From Patulibacter minatonensis DSM 18081 (GTDB lineage Bacteria; Actinomycetota; Thermoleophilia; Solirubrobacterales; Solirubrobacteraceae): DNA of 64,000 nucleotides. The notes below the pieces were generated by a model that saw nothing but the letters and a program-made list of their open reading frames with translations, did no database searches and was not told the origin of the DNA. The stretch spans positions 145,631-209,630 of the forward strand of contig NZ_KI912613.1 of NCBI RefSeq assembly GCF_000519325.1, read 5' to 3'. The translations under genes and the position numbers were made by a program. This document shows positions 33,544-40,992 of the stretch, piece by piece; the stretch's first letter is position 1, and the number at the start of each line of letters is the position of its first letter.

Positions 33544-34020
33544 TCAGTGGGCCAGCGCTGCGAGCGTCGCGGAGGGCGCCGCGGCCGGGACCTCCGGCGC
33601 GATCGGATCGTGCCGGCGGATCCAGAGCGCGGTGAGCCACCGCTCGAAGCGGACGCTGTCGAGCGCCCACGGCACCGTCGCGGGGCCGTCGAACCAGCGG
33701 CCCGTCGCGAGGAACGCCGTCCATGCCAGGACCTCGAGCTGGTCCGGGCCCCACGCCTCGGTCGCGCGGATCGCGGGGTCCTTCCGGCGACCGTAGTCGT
33801 ACCCGTAGGCCGCGAGCGCCTCGATCGTGACGGCCGTCAGGCTCTGCTCGCGCAGCGCGACCGGGCCGAAGCGCCGCCACAGCCGCTCGTCGGAGCTGAG
33901 CAGGTAGACCGCCGCCTGCCACGCGGTGTCGTCCGGATCACGCAGCCTCGAGGCCTCGGCGAACACCGCGTCGGCGGTGCGTAGATCGTCGATCCAGCGG
34001 GTGAGGTGCTCTGCGGGCAT
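33544..34020 (-). CDS. hypothetical soluble helical protein
   Basis: A 158-residue protein without signal peptide. It has repeated aromatic/hydrophobic helices (TAWQAAVYLLSSDERLWRRF, WFDGPATVPWALDSVRFERW) and a conserved-looking AYGYDYGRRKDPA. I do not recognise a family. The start at ATG 34020 is preferred; GTG 34074 would add 18 residues. It lies 47 bp upstream of the penicillin-binding protein gene on the same strand and may be in its operon. Confidence 0.55.
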   Translation of the reverse strand: MPAEHLTRWIDDLRTADAVFAEASRLRDPDDTAWQAAVYLLSSDERLWRRFGPVALREQSLTAVTIEALAAYGYDYGRRKDPAIRATEAWGPDQLEVLAWTAFLATGRWFDGPATVPWALDSVRFERWLTALWIRRHDPIAPEVPAAAPSATLAALAH

Positions 34021-34140
34021 GGTCGTCGGGCTCTCCTGGAGGAGTCTCGGCCCGGGGGACTCGGCCGGCGACACGGGGTGGTCACCGGATGGTAACGCGC
34101 TGGGTTACGACGTCAACCTGTGTGGACCCAACGCACGCTG

Positions 34141-34344
34141 TCACCCCAGCGCGGTGAGCAGCGTCACCAGACCGGCCACGACCAGCAGCGCGCCGATGAA
34201 GACCCGCGTCGGCAGCGTGGCGGGCGCGACCTCACGGCGGCCCGGGTCCGACGGGGTCGCATCGCGCGTCAGCAGCCGCTCGCCGCGCGGCGAGAGGACG
34301 AAGACGCCCAGCGCGAGCAGGACGAGCGAGAGCACGATTCCCAT
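34141..34344 (-). CDS. small two-helix membrane protein
   Basis: A 67-residue protein with two transmembrane helices (residues 1-18, MGIVLSLVLLALGVFVLS; and 47-66, RVFIGALLVVAGLVTLLTAL) joined by a hydrophilic loop. Hypothetical. Codon use and hydrophobic pattern argue that it is real. It is 120 bp upstream of the 33544 gene and downstream of the collagen-like gene. Confidence 0.55.
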   Translation of the reverse strand: MGIVLSLVLLALGVFVLSPRGERLLTRDATPSDPGRREVAPATLPTRVFIGALLVVAGLVTLLTALG

Positions 34345-34462
34345 GGGTGCACGCTACCCGGGCGGGGACCGTGTACGCGACGGCGTCCCGGCGCCGCGAC
34401 GAGGACCGGCCCATGTGCGGCCCACCCGGATCGTCCGCAGGGCGCGGCGGCCCCGGAACGCG

Positions 34463-34490
34463 CGACGGCGGGCCCGGAGGCCCGCCGTCG
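34463..34490. terminator. 12-bp stem hairpin
   Basis: CGACGGCGGGCC and GGCCCGCCGTCG pair perfectly around CGGA. Second of two hairpins downstream of the collagen-like gene; it may serve as a back-up terminator or protect the 3' end. Confidence 0.5.
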
Positions 34491-34548
34491 TGGGGGTGTC
34501 GTCGTCCCTCGGCGCCGGGAGCGGCCCGGCCGGAGGGTGGTGGTCCGA

Positions 34549-34575
34549 CACGCCCGGGCTCGTGGCCCGGGCGTG
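34549..34575 (-). terminator. terminator of the collagen-like gene
   Basis: CACGCCCGGG and CCCGGGCGTG form a perfect 10-bp stem with a 7-nt loop, 18 nt after the stop codon of the collagen-like gene. Confidence 0.65.
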
Positions 34576-34593
34576 GCGAGGGAGCAGCGTGGG

Positions 34594-35364
34594 TCAGCCC
34601 TGGACCTGCATGACCGAGAGCGTGGCGTCGTCGAAGCGGTGCGACGTGGCGGCGTTGTTGCCGTAGTGCTCGACGGTGACCGTGTGGGCGCCCGGCGCCA
34701 GAACGCCGCTGTAGCGCTGGACGGTGACCGACTCGTACTCGTCGCCACCGACGCTATCGACCGCGAAGTCGTCGCCCTGGGCGGGGGTCAGCTCGGTCCC
34801 GTCGACGAGGATGCGGACCGTGCACCAGTCGCCCCCGCTGTAGCACTTCGACTCGCCCTGGACGGTCGCCAGGACGCGACGCGGGGCGCCGTCCGGGATC
34901 GTGATGTTCTGCGTCAGCGGTGCCATCAGCGTCGGGGTCGTGCCGGTCGACGTCAGCGGGTTCGCCATCGACGACAGCCCGACGTTCGGGATCGCGTCGG
35001 AGCCCGCGTTCCCGGTGTCGCCCTTCGCGCCCGTGTCACCCTTCGCCCCCGTGTCGCCCTTGGCGCCGGTGTCGCCCTTCGCGCCCGCGTCGCCCTTCGC
35101 ACCGGCCGCGCCGGCCGGCAGCTGGCCCGCCTTGAAGTCCTTCGCCTGCAGCGACGCGTCCCTGATGTCGCTGGAGGTCAGCGAGTTGTTCTTCACCTGC
35201 TTGGAGGCGACGGAGTTCGACGGCAGGCTGACCGCCGCGTAGCTCGTGCCGCCGAGCGCGACGAACAGCGCGGCGCCGGCGAGGACGTGGGCGGAGGTGA
35301 TGCGTCGACGGCGGGGCGTCTCGGTCTCGGTGGCGGCGTCGGCGTTGCGGGTGGTGCGGAACAT
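34594..35364 (-). CDS. secreted collagen-like (G-x-y) repeat protein
   Basis: A 256-residue protein. The N-terminus RRRRITSAHVLAGAALF is followed by VALGGTSYAAVSLPSNSVAS, an N-terminal signature common in proteins of Thermoleophilia. A stretch of about 12 Gly-x-y triplets follows (GAKGDAG, then GAKGDTG four times), and the C-terminal 110 residues form a beta-rich domain (ITIPDGAPRRVLATVQGESK, two cysteines). GAGGAGA precedes the ATG at 35364. Such proteins are thought to trimerise through the collagen-like segment and sit at the cell surface. A role in adhesion or envelope structure is inference. Confidence 0.8.
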   Translation of the reverse strand: MFRTTRNADAATETETPRRRRITSAHVLAGAALFVALGGTSYAAVSLPSNSVASKQVKNNSLTSSDIRDASLQAKDFKAGQLPAGAAGAKGDAGAKGDTGAKGDTGAKGDTGAKGDTGNAGSDAIPNVGLSSMANPLTSTGTTPTLMAPLTQNITIPDGAPRRVLATVQGESKCYSGGDWCTVRILVDGTELTPAQGDDFAVDSVGGDEYESVTVQRYSGVLAPGAHTVTVEHYGNNAATSHRFDDATLSVMQVQG

Positions 35365-35619
35365 GGTCGGTCTCCTCGGTGGGTGGCGGTGGGCGGGTGC
35401 CCCTCGCTCGATGGATGGAGATTCGCCGAGGTCCGGCGGCGCGTCGCAGGCCTCGGTCACGCCGCGAACGGGTCGTCCGTCACGTTCGGCGGCAGGGTGC
35501 GTCGGGCGTCACCTCCGGGCGACGCGGTGGCGCACCGGCGCGCGGTCGGCGATGATCCGCGTCCCTCCCGCGGCACCATCCGTCCCGCCGCGGCCGCCGT
35601 CCCAGGACCCGGAATCCCG

Positions 35620-36822
35620 ATGAGCGCACCAGACCACCGGACCGCCACCGGCGACGACGCCGGCCGGACCTGTCCCTACTGCCGCTTCCCCGTGAAGTCC
35701 GGCTCGGCCGTCGTCGGGTGCGGGGACTGCTCCACCGTCCATCACGACGACTGCTGGGTCGAGGGCGAGGGCTGTGCCGTGACCGGGTGCGCGTCGGGTC
35801 CGGCGGGTTCGGTCGCGGGCCTGGCCGGCGGTCCCGGTGTCGCGGCCGATCCGGTCACCGGTCCCGCCCCGAGCAGCGCCGACCGCCTGTCCGGACCGGG
35901 CGCGGACGTGGCGGCGGCCGGCGCCGCCGACCAGGCCTGGGGCTCACCCGACCACCGCGCCGACGCGCTCGACGCCCCGACGCTCGCGCACCACGCCCCG
36001 AGCGCCACCTCGTCCTCGTGGGGCGCTCCCCCTCCCCCGCCGTCGCCGCCCGCGGGGCGCGACCGCCACGGGCTGCTCGTGGCGTCGATCCTCGTGCTCG
36101 CGGTCGCGATCGCCGGCAGCGCCGCGGCCGTGCTGCTGCTCTCGGGAGGCGGGGACGACGGTCGCCCGGTCGCGGCCACGACCACGGGACGGGGCGCCCC
36201 GAAGGCCGATCGCCCGGTGACGACGGGCGCGCAGACCTCGACGGGCCCCGCGCGGACGACGACGCAGGGCGCGTCGACCGGCGGCCCGGACCCCGGCGGC
36301 ACCGGGAGCCCGGGGGCGGCCACGACGTCCGTCCCGGGCACGGGCCCGGGCGGCGGCTCGGGGTCCGGGTCCGCGGGCGGGCTCCTCGCGAGCACCCCGT
36401 TCCGCGGCGGCGGGTTCCTCATCAACCCGCCGGCCGGGCGCTGGGTCCGCGACAGCACCGAGAAGCTCAAGGGCGACCTTGCCGTCGACGGCTTCTACGA
36501 GACCCGCTGGCACCTCAGCGGTCGCCCCGACGTCTCCGTCCTGGTCGACCGGCGCCCCGGCGCGACCGACTCGCCGCGGTCCGGGGCCGAGAAGGGTCGT
36601 CGCAGCCGCATGGGCCGCGCCGACTACGTCGAGCACGCGTTCCGGGCCGTCGGCGGCGACTTCCTCTGGGAGTTCACGACCGAGGACCGCCGCAAGTACG
36701 ACCGCTTCTCGCGCTCGTGCGGCAACGGCTACGCCACGCTCGGCGCCGCCCCGGAGGACGAGGCCGACCGCTGGCGCCCGACCTTCGAGGCGTTCGCGGC
36801 GTCGCTGCGCCCGACCTGCTGA
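35620..36822 (+). CDS. membrane protein with N-terminal prokaryotic RING-finger domain
   Basis: A 400-residue protein. Residues 17-58 carry CPYCRFPVKSG, GCGDCSTVHHDDCW and GCAVTGC, the cysteine/histidine pattern of prokaryotic RING-finger family 1, which binds two zinc ions. A low-complexity linker leads to a transmembrane helix (about residues 148-170, LLVASILVLAVAIAGSAAAV). A Gly/Thr/Ser/Pro-rich spacer follows, then an external domain of about 150 residues (FLINPPAGRWVRDSTEKL, RADYVEHAFRAVGGDFLWEF) ending in a cysteine. The zinc domain is cytoplasmic. Bacterial RING proteins have been linked to ubiquitin-like systems, but no E1/E2-like gene is nearby. Confidence 0.75.
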   Translation: MSAPDHRTATGDDAGRTCPYCRFPVKSGSAVVGCGDCSTVHHDDCWVEGEGCAVTGCASGPAGSVAGLAGGPGVAADPVTGPAPSSADRLSGPGADVAAAGAADQAWGSPDHRADALDAPTLAHHAPSATSSSWGAPPPPPSPPAGRDRHGLLVASILVLAVAIAGSAAAVLLLSGGGDDGRPVAATTTGRGAPKADRPVTTGAQTSTGPARTTTQGASTGGPDPGGTGSPGAATTSVPGTGPGGGSGSGSAGGLLASTPFRGGGFLINPPAGRWVRDSTEKLKGDLAVDGFYETRWHLSGRPDVSVLVDRRPGATDSPRSGAEKGRRSRMGRADYVEHAFRAVGGDFLWEFTTEDRRKYDRFSRSCGNGYATLGAAPEDEADRWRPTFEAFAASLRPTC

Positions 36823-36859
36823 GGCCGCGCCGACGACCGGGCGAGCGGCGCGGTGCTCG

Positions 36860-37411
36860 TCACCGCTTCGGCACGAACACCTGCCCGTGCGAGCCGGTGG
36901 GGAAGCGCTGCTCCTCCACCAGCTCGAGCTTCAGGTGCTCCTCCAGGTCGGCGAACGGTCCGCGGCCGGCGCCGATCACGATCGGCACCGTGGTGAACTG
37001 GTACTCGTCGACGAGGCCCAGCCGGGTCAGCGCGGCGGCGAGGGTCGGGCCGCCGTGGACGAGGATCGTGCCCTCGTCGTCGCGGGCCTTGAGCTCCGCG
37101 ACGGCGGCGCCGAGATCGCCGAAGACCTCGACGGGCCCCCAGTCGGCGTGCTCCATCCCGTGCGAGAAGACCGCCTTGGGCTTCTCGTTCATGGACGTCG
37201 CGATCGGTCCCTCGGAGGCCTGCCAGTGCGGGGCCATGATCTCGTAGCTCCGGCGACCCATCGCGTGGGTGCCGGCCGCGTCGAGCGCGCGCTGTCCCCA
37301 CCCGTGGTCGTCGCCGAAGAACTCGAACATCCAGTCGTGCGTGCCGTCCAGGCTCGTCGCGAAGCCGTCGAGCGAGAGCACCATCTTGAGGACCACGGTT
37401 CTGTTCGTCAT
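36860..37411 (-). CDS. dihydrofolate reductase family protein (RibD C-terminal domain)
   Basis: A 183-residue reductase-like protein: MTNRTVVLKMVLSLDGFAT is the usual start, THAMGRRSYEIMAPHW the cofactor region and ILVHGGPTLAAALTRLGLVDEYQ the nucleotide-binding GG motif. These proteins share the RibD C-terminal/DHFR fold and probably use NADPH, but few have known substrates. It is convergent with the RING-finger gene and divergent from the CbiX-CbiO gene across the palindrome pair. A second member lies at 48704. Confidence 0.85.
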   Translation of the reverse strand: MTNRTVVLKMVLSLDGFATSLDGTHDWMFEFFGDDHGWGQRALDAAGTHAMGRRSYEIMAPHWQASEGPIATSMNEKPKAVFSHGMEHADWGPVEVFGDLGAAVAELKARDDEGTILVHGGPTLAAALTRLGLVDEYQFTTVPIVIGAGRGPFADLEEHLKLELVEEQRFPTGSHGQVFVPKR

Positions 37412-37507
37412 GGAACCCAGGACGCCCCGAACTCCTCGCGTTCATCGGTGGCGACGACGAGTCGGCGGGACGGCAGTCGTCCGTGGTCGCCCTGCAGCGG
37501 GTCGCGA

Positions 37508-37615
37508 GGTCAGGCGTGGTCGGTATCCGACCATCCGTGGCCGTGGCCCCACCTTTCTCCCCTCGCCGACCGGACACGAAGGTCACACGTGGTCGGTATC
37601 CGACCATCGGTGACC
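37508..37615. repeat. pair of 35-nt nested palindromes, 73 bp apart
   Basis: Copies at 37508-37542 and 37581-37615. Both contain inner arms TGGTCGG/CCGACCA around TAT. The second also has perfect outer arms GGTCAC/GTGACC; the first has GGTCA/TGGCC with a G-T wobble. They fill the middle of the 308-bp divergent region before the CbiX-CbiO gene. No cobalamin riboswitch was recognised there. Confidence 0.85.
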
Positions 37616-37719
37616 ACGACCCCGACCCGCGGCGCCCGGCCGCCCTCGACCCGACCCCGACGACCGGCCCGCCCCCCGGCCACCCGCCCCGCCCGTCGGG
37701 CGCCCTTTACCCTCCCGTT

Positions 37720-39510
37720 GTGGCCCTCCGTCCGTCCGACGCCCGCGCCGGCACGGCCGGGACGCCCTCGCCCGACCGCCCGTCGCTCGTCCTCGTCGGC
37801 CACGGGTCCCGCGACGCCGACCACGTCGAGGAGTTCTGGGACCTCGTCCGCCACGTCGGCGAGATCGATCCCGACCTGCACCACGCCGGCGGGTTCATCG
37901 AGCTCGCCGAGCCCTCGGCGGACCAGGCGATCGACAAGCTCGTCGCCGACGGCGCCACCGACATCGTCTCCGTCCCGATCGTCCTGCTGGCCGCCGGGCA
38001 CCTGAAGAACGACGGTCCCGCGACGCTCGCCCGCGCCCGGATCCGGCACCCCGGCGTGCGGTTCCGCTTCGGCCGCGACCTCTCGCTGGACCCGCGCGTC
38101 CTCGAGGTCGCCGAGGACCGCATCTCCTCCACGCTCGCCGACGCGCCGGCCGAGACGTCGGGCGTCGTCCTCGTCGGCCGCGGATCGAGCGACCCCGACG
38201 CTTCGGGCGATCTCGCGAAGGCCTGCCGCCTGCTGTCGGACCGCCGCGGCCTGCCGATCGTCGAGCCCGCCTGGATCTCCGTCGCCGAGCCGCGCGTGCC
38301 CGACGCCCTGGAGCGCTGCCGGAGGCTCGGCGCGACGACGATCGCGGTCGTCCCGTTCTTCCTCTTCACCGGCGTCCTGCTCGGGCGGATCTACGAGCAG
38401 GCCGCGGCCTGGGCGCAGCAGCACCCGGAGCTGACCGTCCGCGGCGGCCCGCACCTCGGCGCCGACCGCCGGCTGGCCCGCGTCGCGCTGGACCGCTACC
38501 GCGAGGGCTTCGAGGGCGACGTCCGCATGAACTGCGACCTCTGCGTCTACCGCGTGACGCTGCCGGGCTACGAGGAGAAGGTCGGCCTGCCGATCTCCCT
38601 GACCCCGCACGGCGACGGCCCCGCGGGCGGCCGGCGCCGCAACCGCCGGACGACCCGCGCGCCGCAGAAGGCCCCGGAGCTCGTGCTCGCCCAGGCCGAG
38701 GAGGGCCGCGGCGGGACGCGCTCCCGCGTCCGGACCGGCGCGATCGGCGGGCCCGGCGGCGTCGCCGAGGACGCCCCGGTCGCGGTCGGGATCGACGACC
38801 TGCACTTCGCCTACCCCGACGGCTCCGAGGCCCTGGGAGGCGTCCACCTGACGATCCGCGAGGGCGAGCGCGTCGCGCTGCTCGGCCCCAACGGCGCGGG
38901 CAAGACGACGCTGCTCCTGCACCTCAACGGCGTGCTGCAGCCGCAGCAGGGCTCGGTGCGGATCGGCGGGACGGAGCTGACGAAGAAGACCGCGCGGGAG
39001 CTCCGCCGCAAGGTCGGCGTCGTCTTCCAGGACCCCGACGACCAGCTGTTCATGCCGTCGATCGGGACCGACGTCGCGTTCGGCCCCGCGAACCTCGGCC
39101 TGAAGGGCGACGAGCTCGAGCAGCGCGTCCTCGCGTCGCTGCGCACGTTCGGCCTGGAGGAGCTGCGCGAGATCGCCCCGCACCAGCTGTCGCTCGGCCA
39201 GCGCCGCCGCGCCGCCGTCGCGGGCGTGCTGGCGATGGAGCCCGAGCTGATGGTGCTCGACGAGCCCTCGTCGAACCTCGACCCCGCCGCCCGCCGCGAG
39301 CTCGCCGACGTGATCCGTCGCCTGCCGACGACCACCATCCTGGTCACGCACGACCTGCCCTACGCGCTCGAGCTCTGCCCGCGCGCCGTCGTGATCGACC
39401 AGGGCCAGATCGTCGCCGACGGCCCGACGCGCCAGATCCTGGCCGACGAGAACTTCATGCGCGCGCACCGCCTGGAGCTCCCGGCGGGCTTCAACCCGCT
39501 CGCCGCGTAG
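37720..39510 (+). CDS. fusion of CbiX-type chelatase and CbiO-type cobalt transporter ATPase
   Basis: A 596-residue protein from GTG 37720. Residues 25-285 are a two-lobed CbiX: lobe 1 LVLVGHGSRDADHVEEFWDL with the catalytic His, lobe 2 GVVLVGRGSSDPDASGDLA with Arg in place of His, and MNCDLCVYRVTLPGYEEKVG at the end. After a basic linker (290-345) comes a complete CbiO ABC ATPase: HFAYPDGSEAL, Walker A GPNGAGKTT (about residue 389), VFQDPDDQLFMPS, HQLSLGQRRRAAVAGVLAM, VLDEPSSNLDP and ILVTHDLPYAL. CbiX inserts cobalt into sirohydrochlorin; CbiO powers cobalt uptake. The fusion joins metal import to metal insertion. Its membrane partner is probably CbiQ at 8431. Confidence 0.88.
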   Translation: MALRPSDARAGTAGTPSPDRPSLVLVGHGSRDADHVEEFWDLVRHVGEIDPDLHHAGGFIELAEPSADQAIDKLVADGATDIVSVPIVLLAAGHLKNDGPATLARARIRHPGVRFRFGRDLSLDPRVLEVAEDRISSTLADAPAETSGVVLVGRGSSDPDASGDLAKACRLLSDRRGLPIVEPAWISVAEPRVPDALERCRRLGATTIAVVPFFLFTGVLLGRIYEQAAAWAQQHPELTVRGGPHLGADRRLARVALDRYREGFEGDVRMNCDLCVYRVTLPGYEEKVGLPISLTPHGDGPAGGRRRNRRTTRAPQKAPELVLAQAEEGRGGTRSRVRTGAIGGPGGVAEDAPVAVGIDDLHFAYPDGSEALGGVHLTIREGERVALLGPNGAGKTTLLLHLNGVLQPQQGSVRIGGTELTKKTARELRRKVGVVFQDPDDQLFMPSIGTDVAFGPANLGLKGDELEQRVLASLRTFGLEELREIAPHQLSLGQRRRAAVAGVLAMEPELMVLDEPSSNLDPAARRELADVIRRLPTTTILVTHDLPYALELCPRAVVIDQGQIVADGPTRQILADENFMRAHRLELPAGFNPLAA

Positions 39511-39526
39511 CCCGCGGAGGACGGTC

Positions 39527-40804
39527 GTGGCGCGGTTCCTGGCGTTCACGTCGCCGGCGGCGGGTCACCTCTTCCCGCTGATCCCCGGCCTGCTGGAGCT
39601 GCAGGCCCGCGGACACGACGTCCACGTCCGGACCGGCGAGCGCCTCATCGGGGTGGTGCGGGACGCCGGGCTGCGGGCGGAGGCGGCGGGAGCGGGCAGC
39701 GCCGGCCCGACGGCGGAGGCGCCCGCGAAGGCCGCCGGGCCGGGTGCAGGCTCCGCGAGGCGCATGCGTCGTCGGGACCGCGAGGCCGGGACCGCCCGCG
39801 GCGAGCTGCGCCGGCAGGCCGCGCGCGCCGCAGGTGACGCCGCGGACCTCCGCCGCGCGATCGCCGAGGTCGACCCCGACGTCCTGCTCGTCGACCTCGC
39901 CGCCTGGGGTGCCGCTGCCGCCGCCGAGGCGTCGGGGCTGCCGTGGGCGATCTGCAACCCGTACCTCTGCCCCCTGCCCGGCCGGGGCGTCCCGCCGTTC
40001 GGGCTGGGGCTGCAGCCGCGCTCCGACGCCGCCGGCCGGCTCCGCGACGCGGTCGGCTGGTGGCTCGTCCGCCGCACCGTCTCGCGCGCCGTGCTGCCCC
40101 ATCTCGACCCCGTCCGCGCGGGGCTCGGCCTGCCCCCGCTGACGGGCGCGCTCGACCAGCTCGCGCGGCCGGACGCCCTGCTGCAGCTCAGCGGCGGCGC
40201 GCTCGAGCACCCCCGCGCCGATCCGCCGGCGAACCTGCGCGTCGTCGGCCCGCAGCGCTGGGACCCGTCCGCGCACACCGCGGTCCCCGCGTGGCTCACG
40301 GCGCCCGGCGACCCGTGGGTCCTCGTCACCTGCTCGACCGACGGCCAGGACGACGCGCCCCTGGCGGCCGCGGCGATCGAGGCGCTGCGCGACGAGCCCG
40401 TCCGCGTCGTCGTCACCCTCGGGGCCGCCGACCCGGGCGGCCTGCCGGCGGCGCCGAACGCGCGCGTCGAGGCGTTCGTCCCCCACGGCCCGGTCCTCGA
40501 CCGCGCCGCCGCCGTCGTCTGCCACGGCGGGATGGGGATCGTCGGCGGGGCGCTGCGGGCGGGGACGGCGCTCGTCGTCGTCCCCTACGGTCGCGACCAG
40601 CCGGAGGTCGCGGGCCGGGTGGCGCACGCCGAGCTCGGGACGCGGGTCGCACCGCGTCGCCTGACCGCGGAGACGCTGCGGGCGGCATACCGCGAGGCCG
40701 AGGCGCGCAGACCGGCCGTGCGGGCCGAAGCCGAAGCGCTCGCCGCGCAGGACCCCGCCGGGGCGTTCGCGGACGCGGCGGCGGCACTGGTCGGCGGATC
40801 CTGA
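39527..40804 (+). CDS. UGT/MGT-family (GT1) glycosyltransferase
   Basis: A 425-residue GT-B enzyme. The N-terminal domain opens ARFLAFTSPAAGHLFPLIPG, the GT1 start with G-H-x-x-P. The C-terminal domain has WVLVTCSTDGQDD and the donor-binding signature FVPHGPVLDRAAAVVCHGGMG followed by GTALVVVPYGRDQPEVAGRV, as in macrolide, sterol or carotenoid glycosyltransferases. The N-terminal half contains an Ala/Arg-rich insertion (about residues 55-100). The GTG start follows GCGGAGG, 17 bp after the CbiX-CbiO stop, so the two are probably co-transcribed although no functional link is evident. Acceptor unknown. Confidence 0.85.
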   Translation: MARFLAFTSPAAGHLFPLIPGLLELQARGHDVHVRTGERLIGVVRDAGLRAEAAGAGSAGPTAEAPAKAAGPGAGSARRMRRRDREAGTARGELRRQAARAAGDAADLRRAIAEVDPDVLLVDLAAWGAAAAAEASGLPWAICNPYLCPLPGRGVPPFGLGLQPRSDAAGRLRDAVGWWLVRRTVSRAVLPHLDPVRAGLGLPPLTGALDQLARPDALLQLSGGALEHPRADPPANLRVVGPQRWDPSAHTAVPAWLTAPGDPWVLVTCSTDGQDDAPLAAAAIEALRDEPVRVVVTLGAADPGGLPAAPNARVEAFVPHGPVLDRAAAVVCHGGMGIVGGALRAGTALVVVPYGRDQPEVAGRVAHAELGTRVAPRRLTAETLRAAYREAEARRPAVRAEAEALAAQDPAGAFADAAAALVGGS

Positions 40805-40899
40805 ACCCGGAGGGACGGGGACGGGCCGGCGCGTCGGGTGGCGTCGGCCGTTGCACGCCGGAGGAGAGGAGCAGCCACTCCAGGTGCGACGGGAACGGG

Positions 40900-40925
40900 C
40901 GAGGGCCCCGTCTCCGGGGCCCTCG
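40900..40925. terminator. bidirectional terminator hairpin
   Basis: CGAGGGCCCCG and CGGGGCCCTCG form a perfect 11-bp stem with a TCTC loop between the convergent glycosyltransferase and glycine-rich protein genes. Confidence 0.75.
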
Positions 40926-40992
40926 GTCCTGCGTCCTCGGCGTGGCGCCAGGTTCCGGGCAGCCCTCCCGGCTTCCCGGCGCACGGCCACGG

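Noticed and set aside
37412-37719. Cobalamin riboswitch upstream of the CbiX-CbiO gene
   Set aside because: No B12-box-like core or the expected paired elements could be found; the region is dominated by the palindrome pair.
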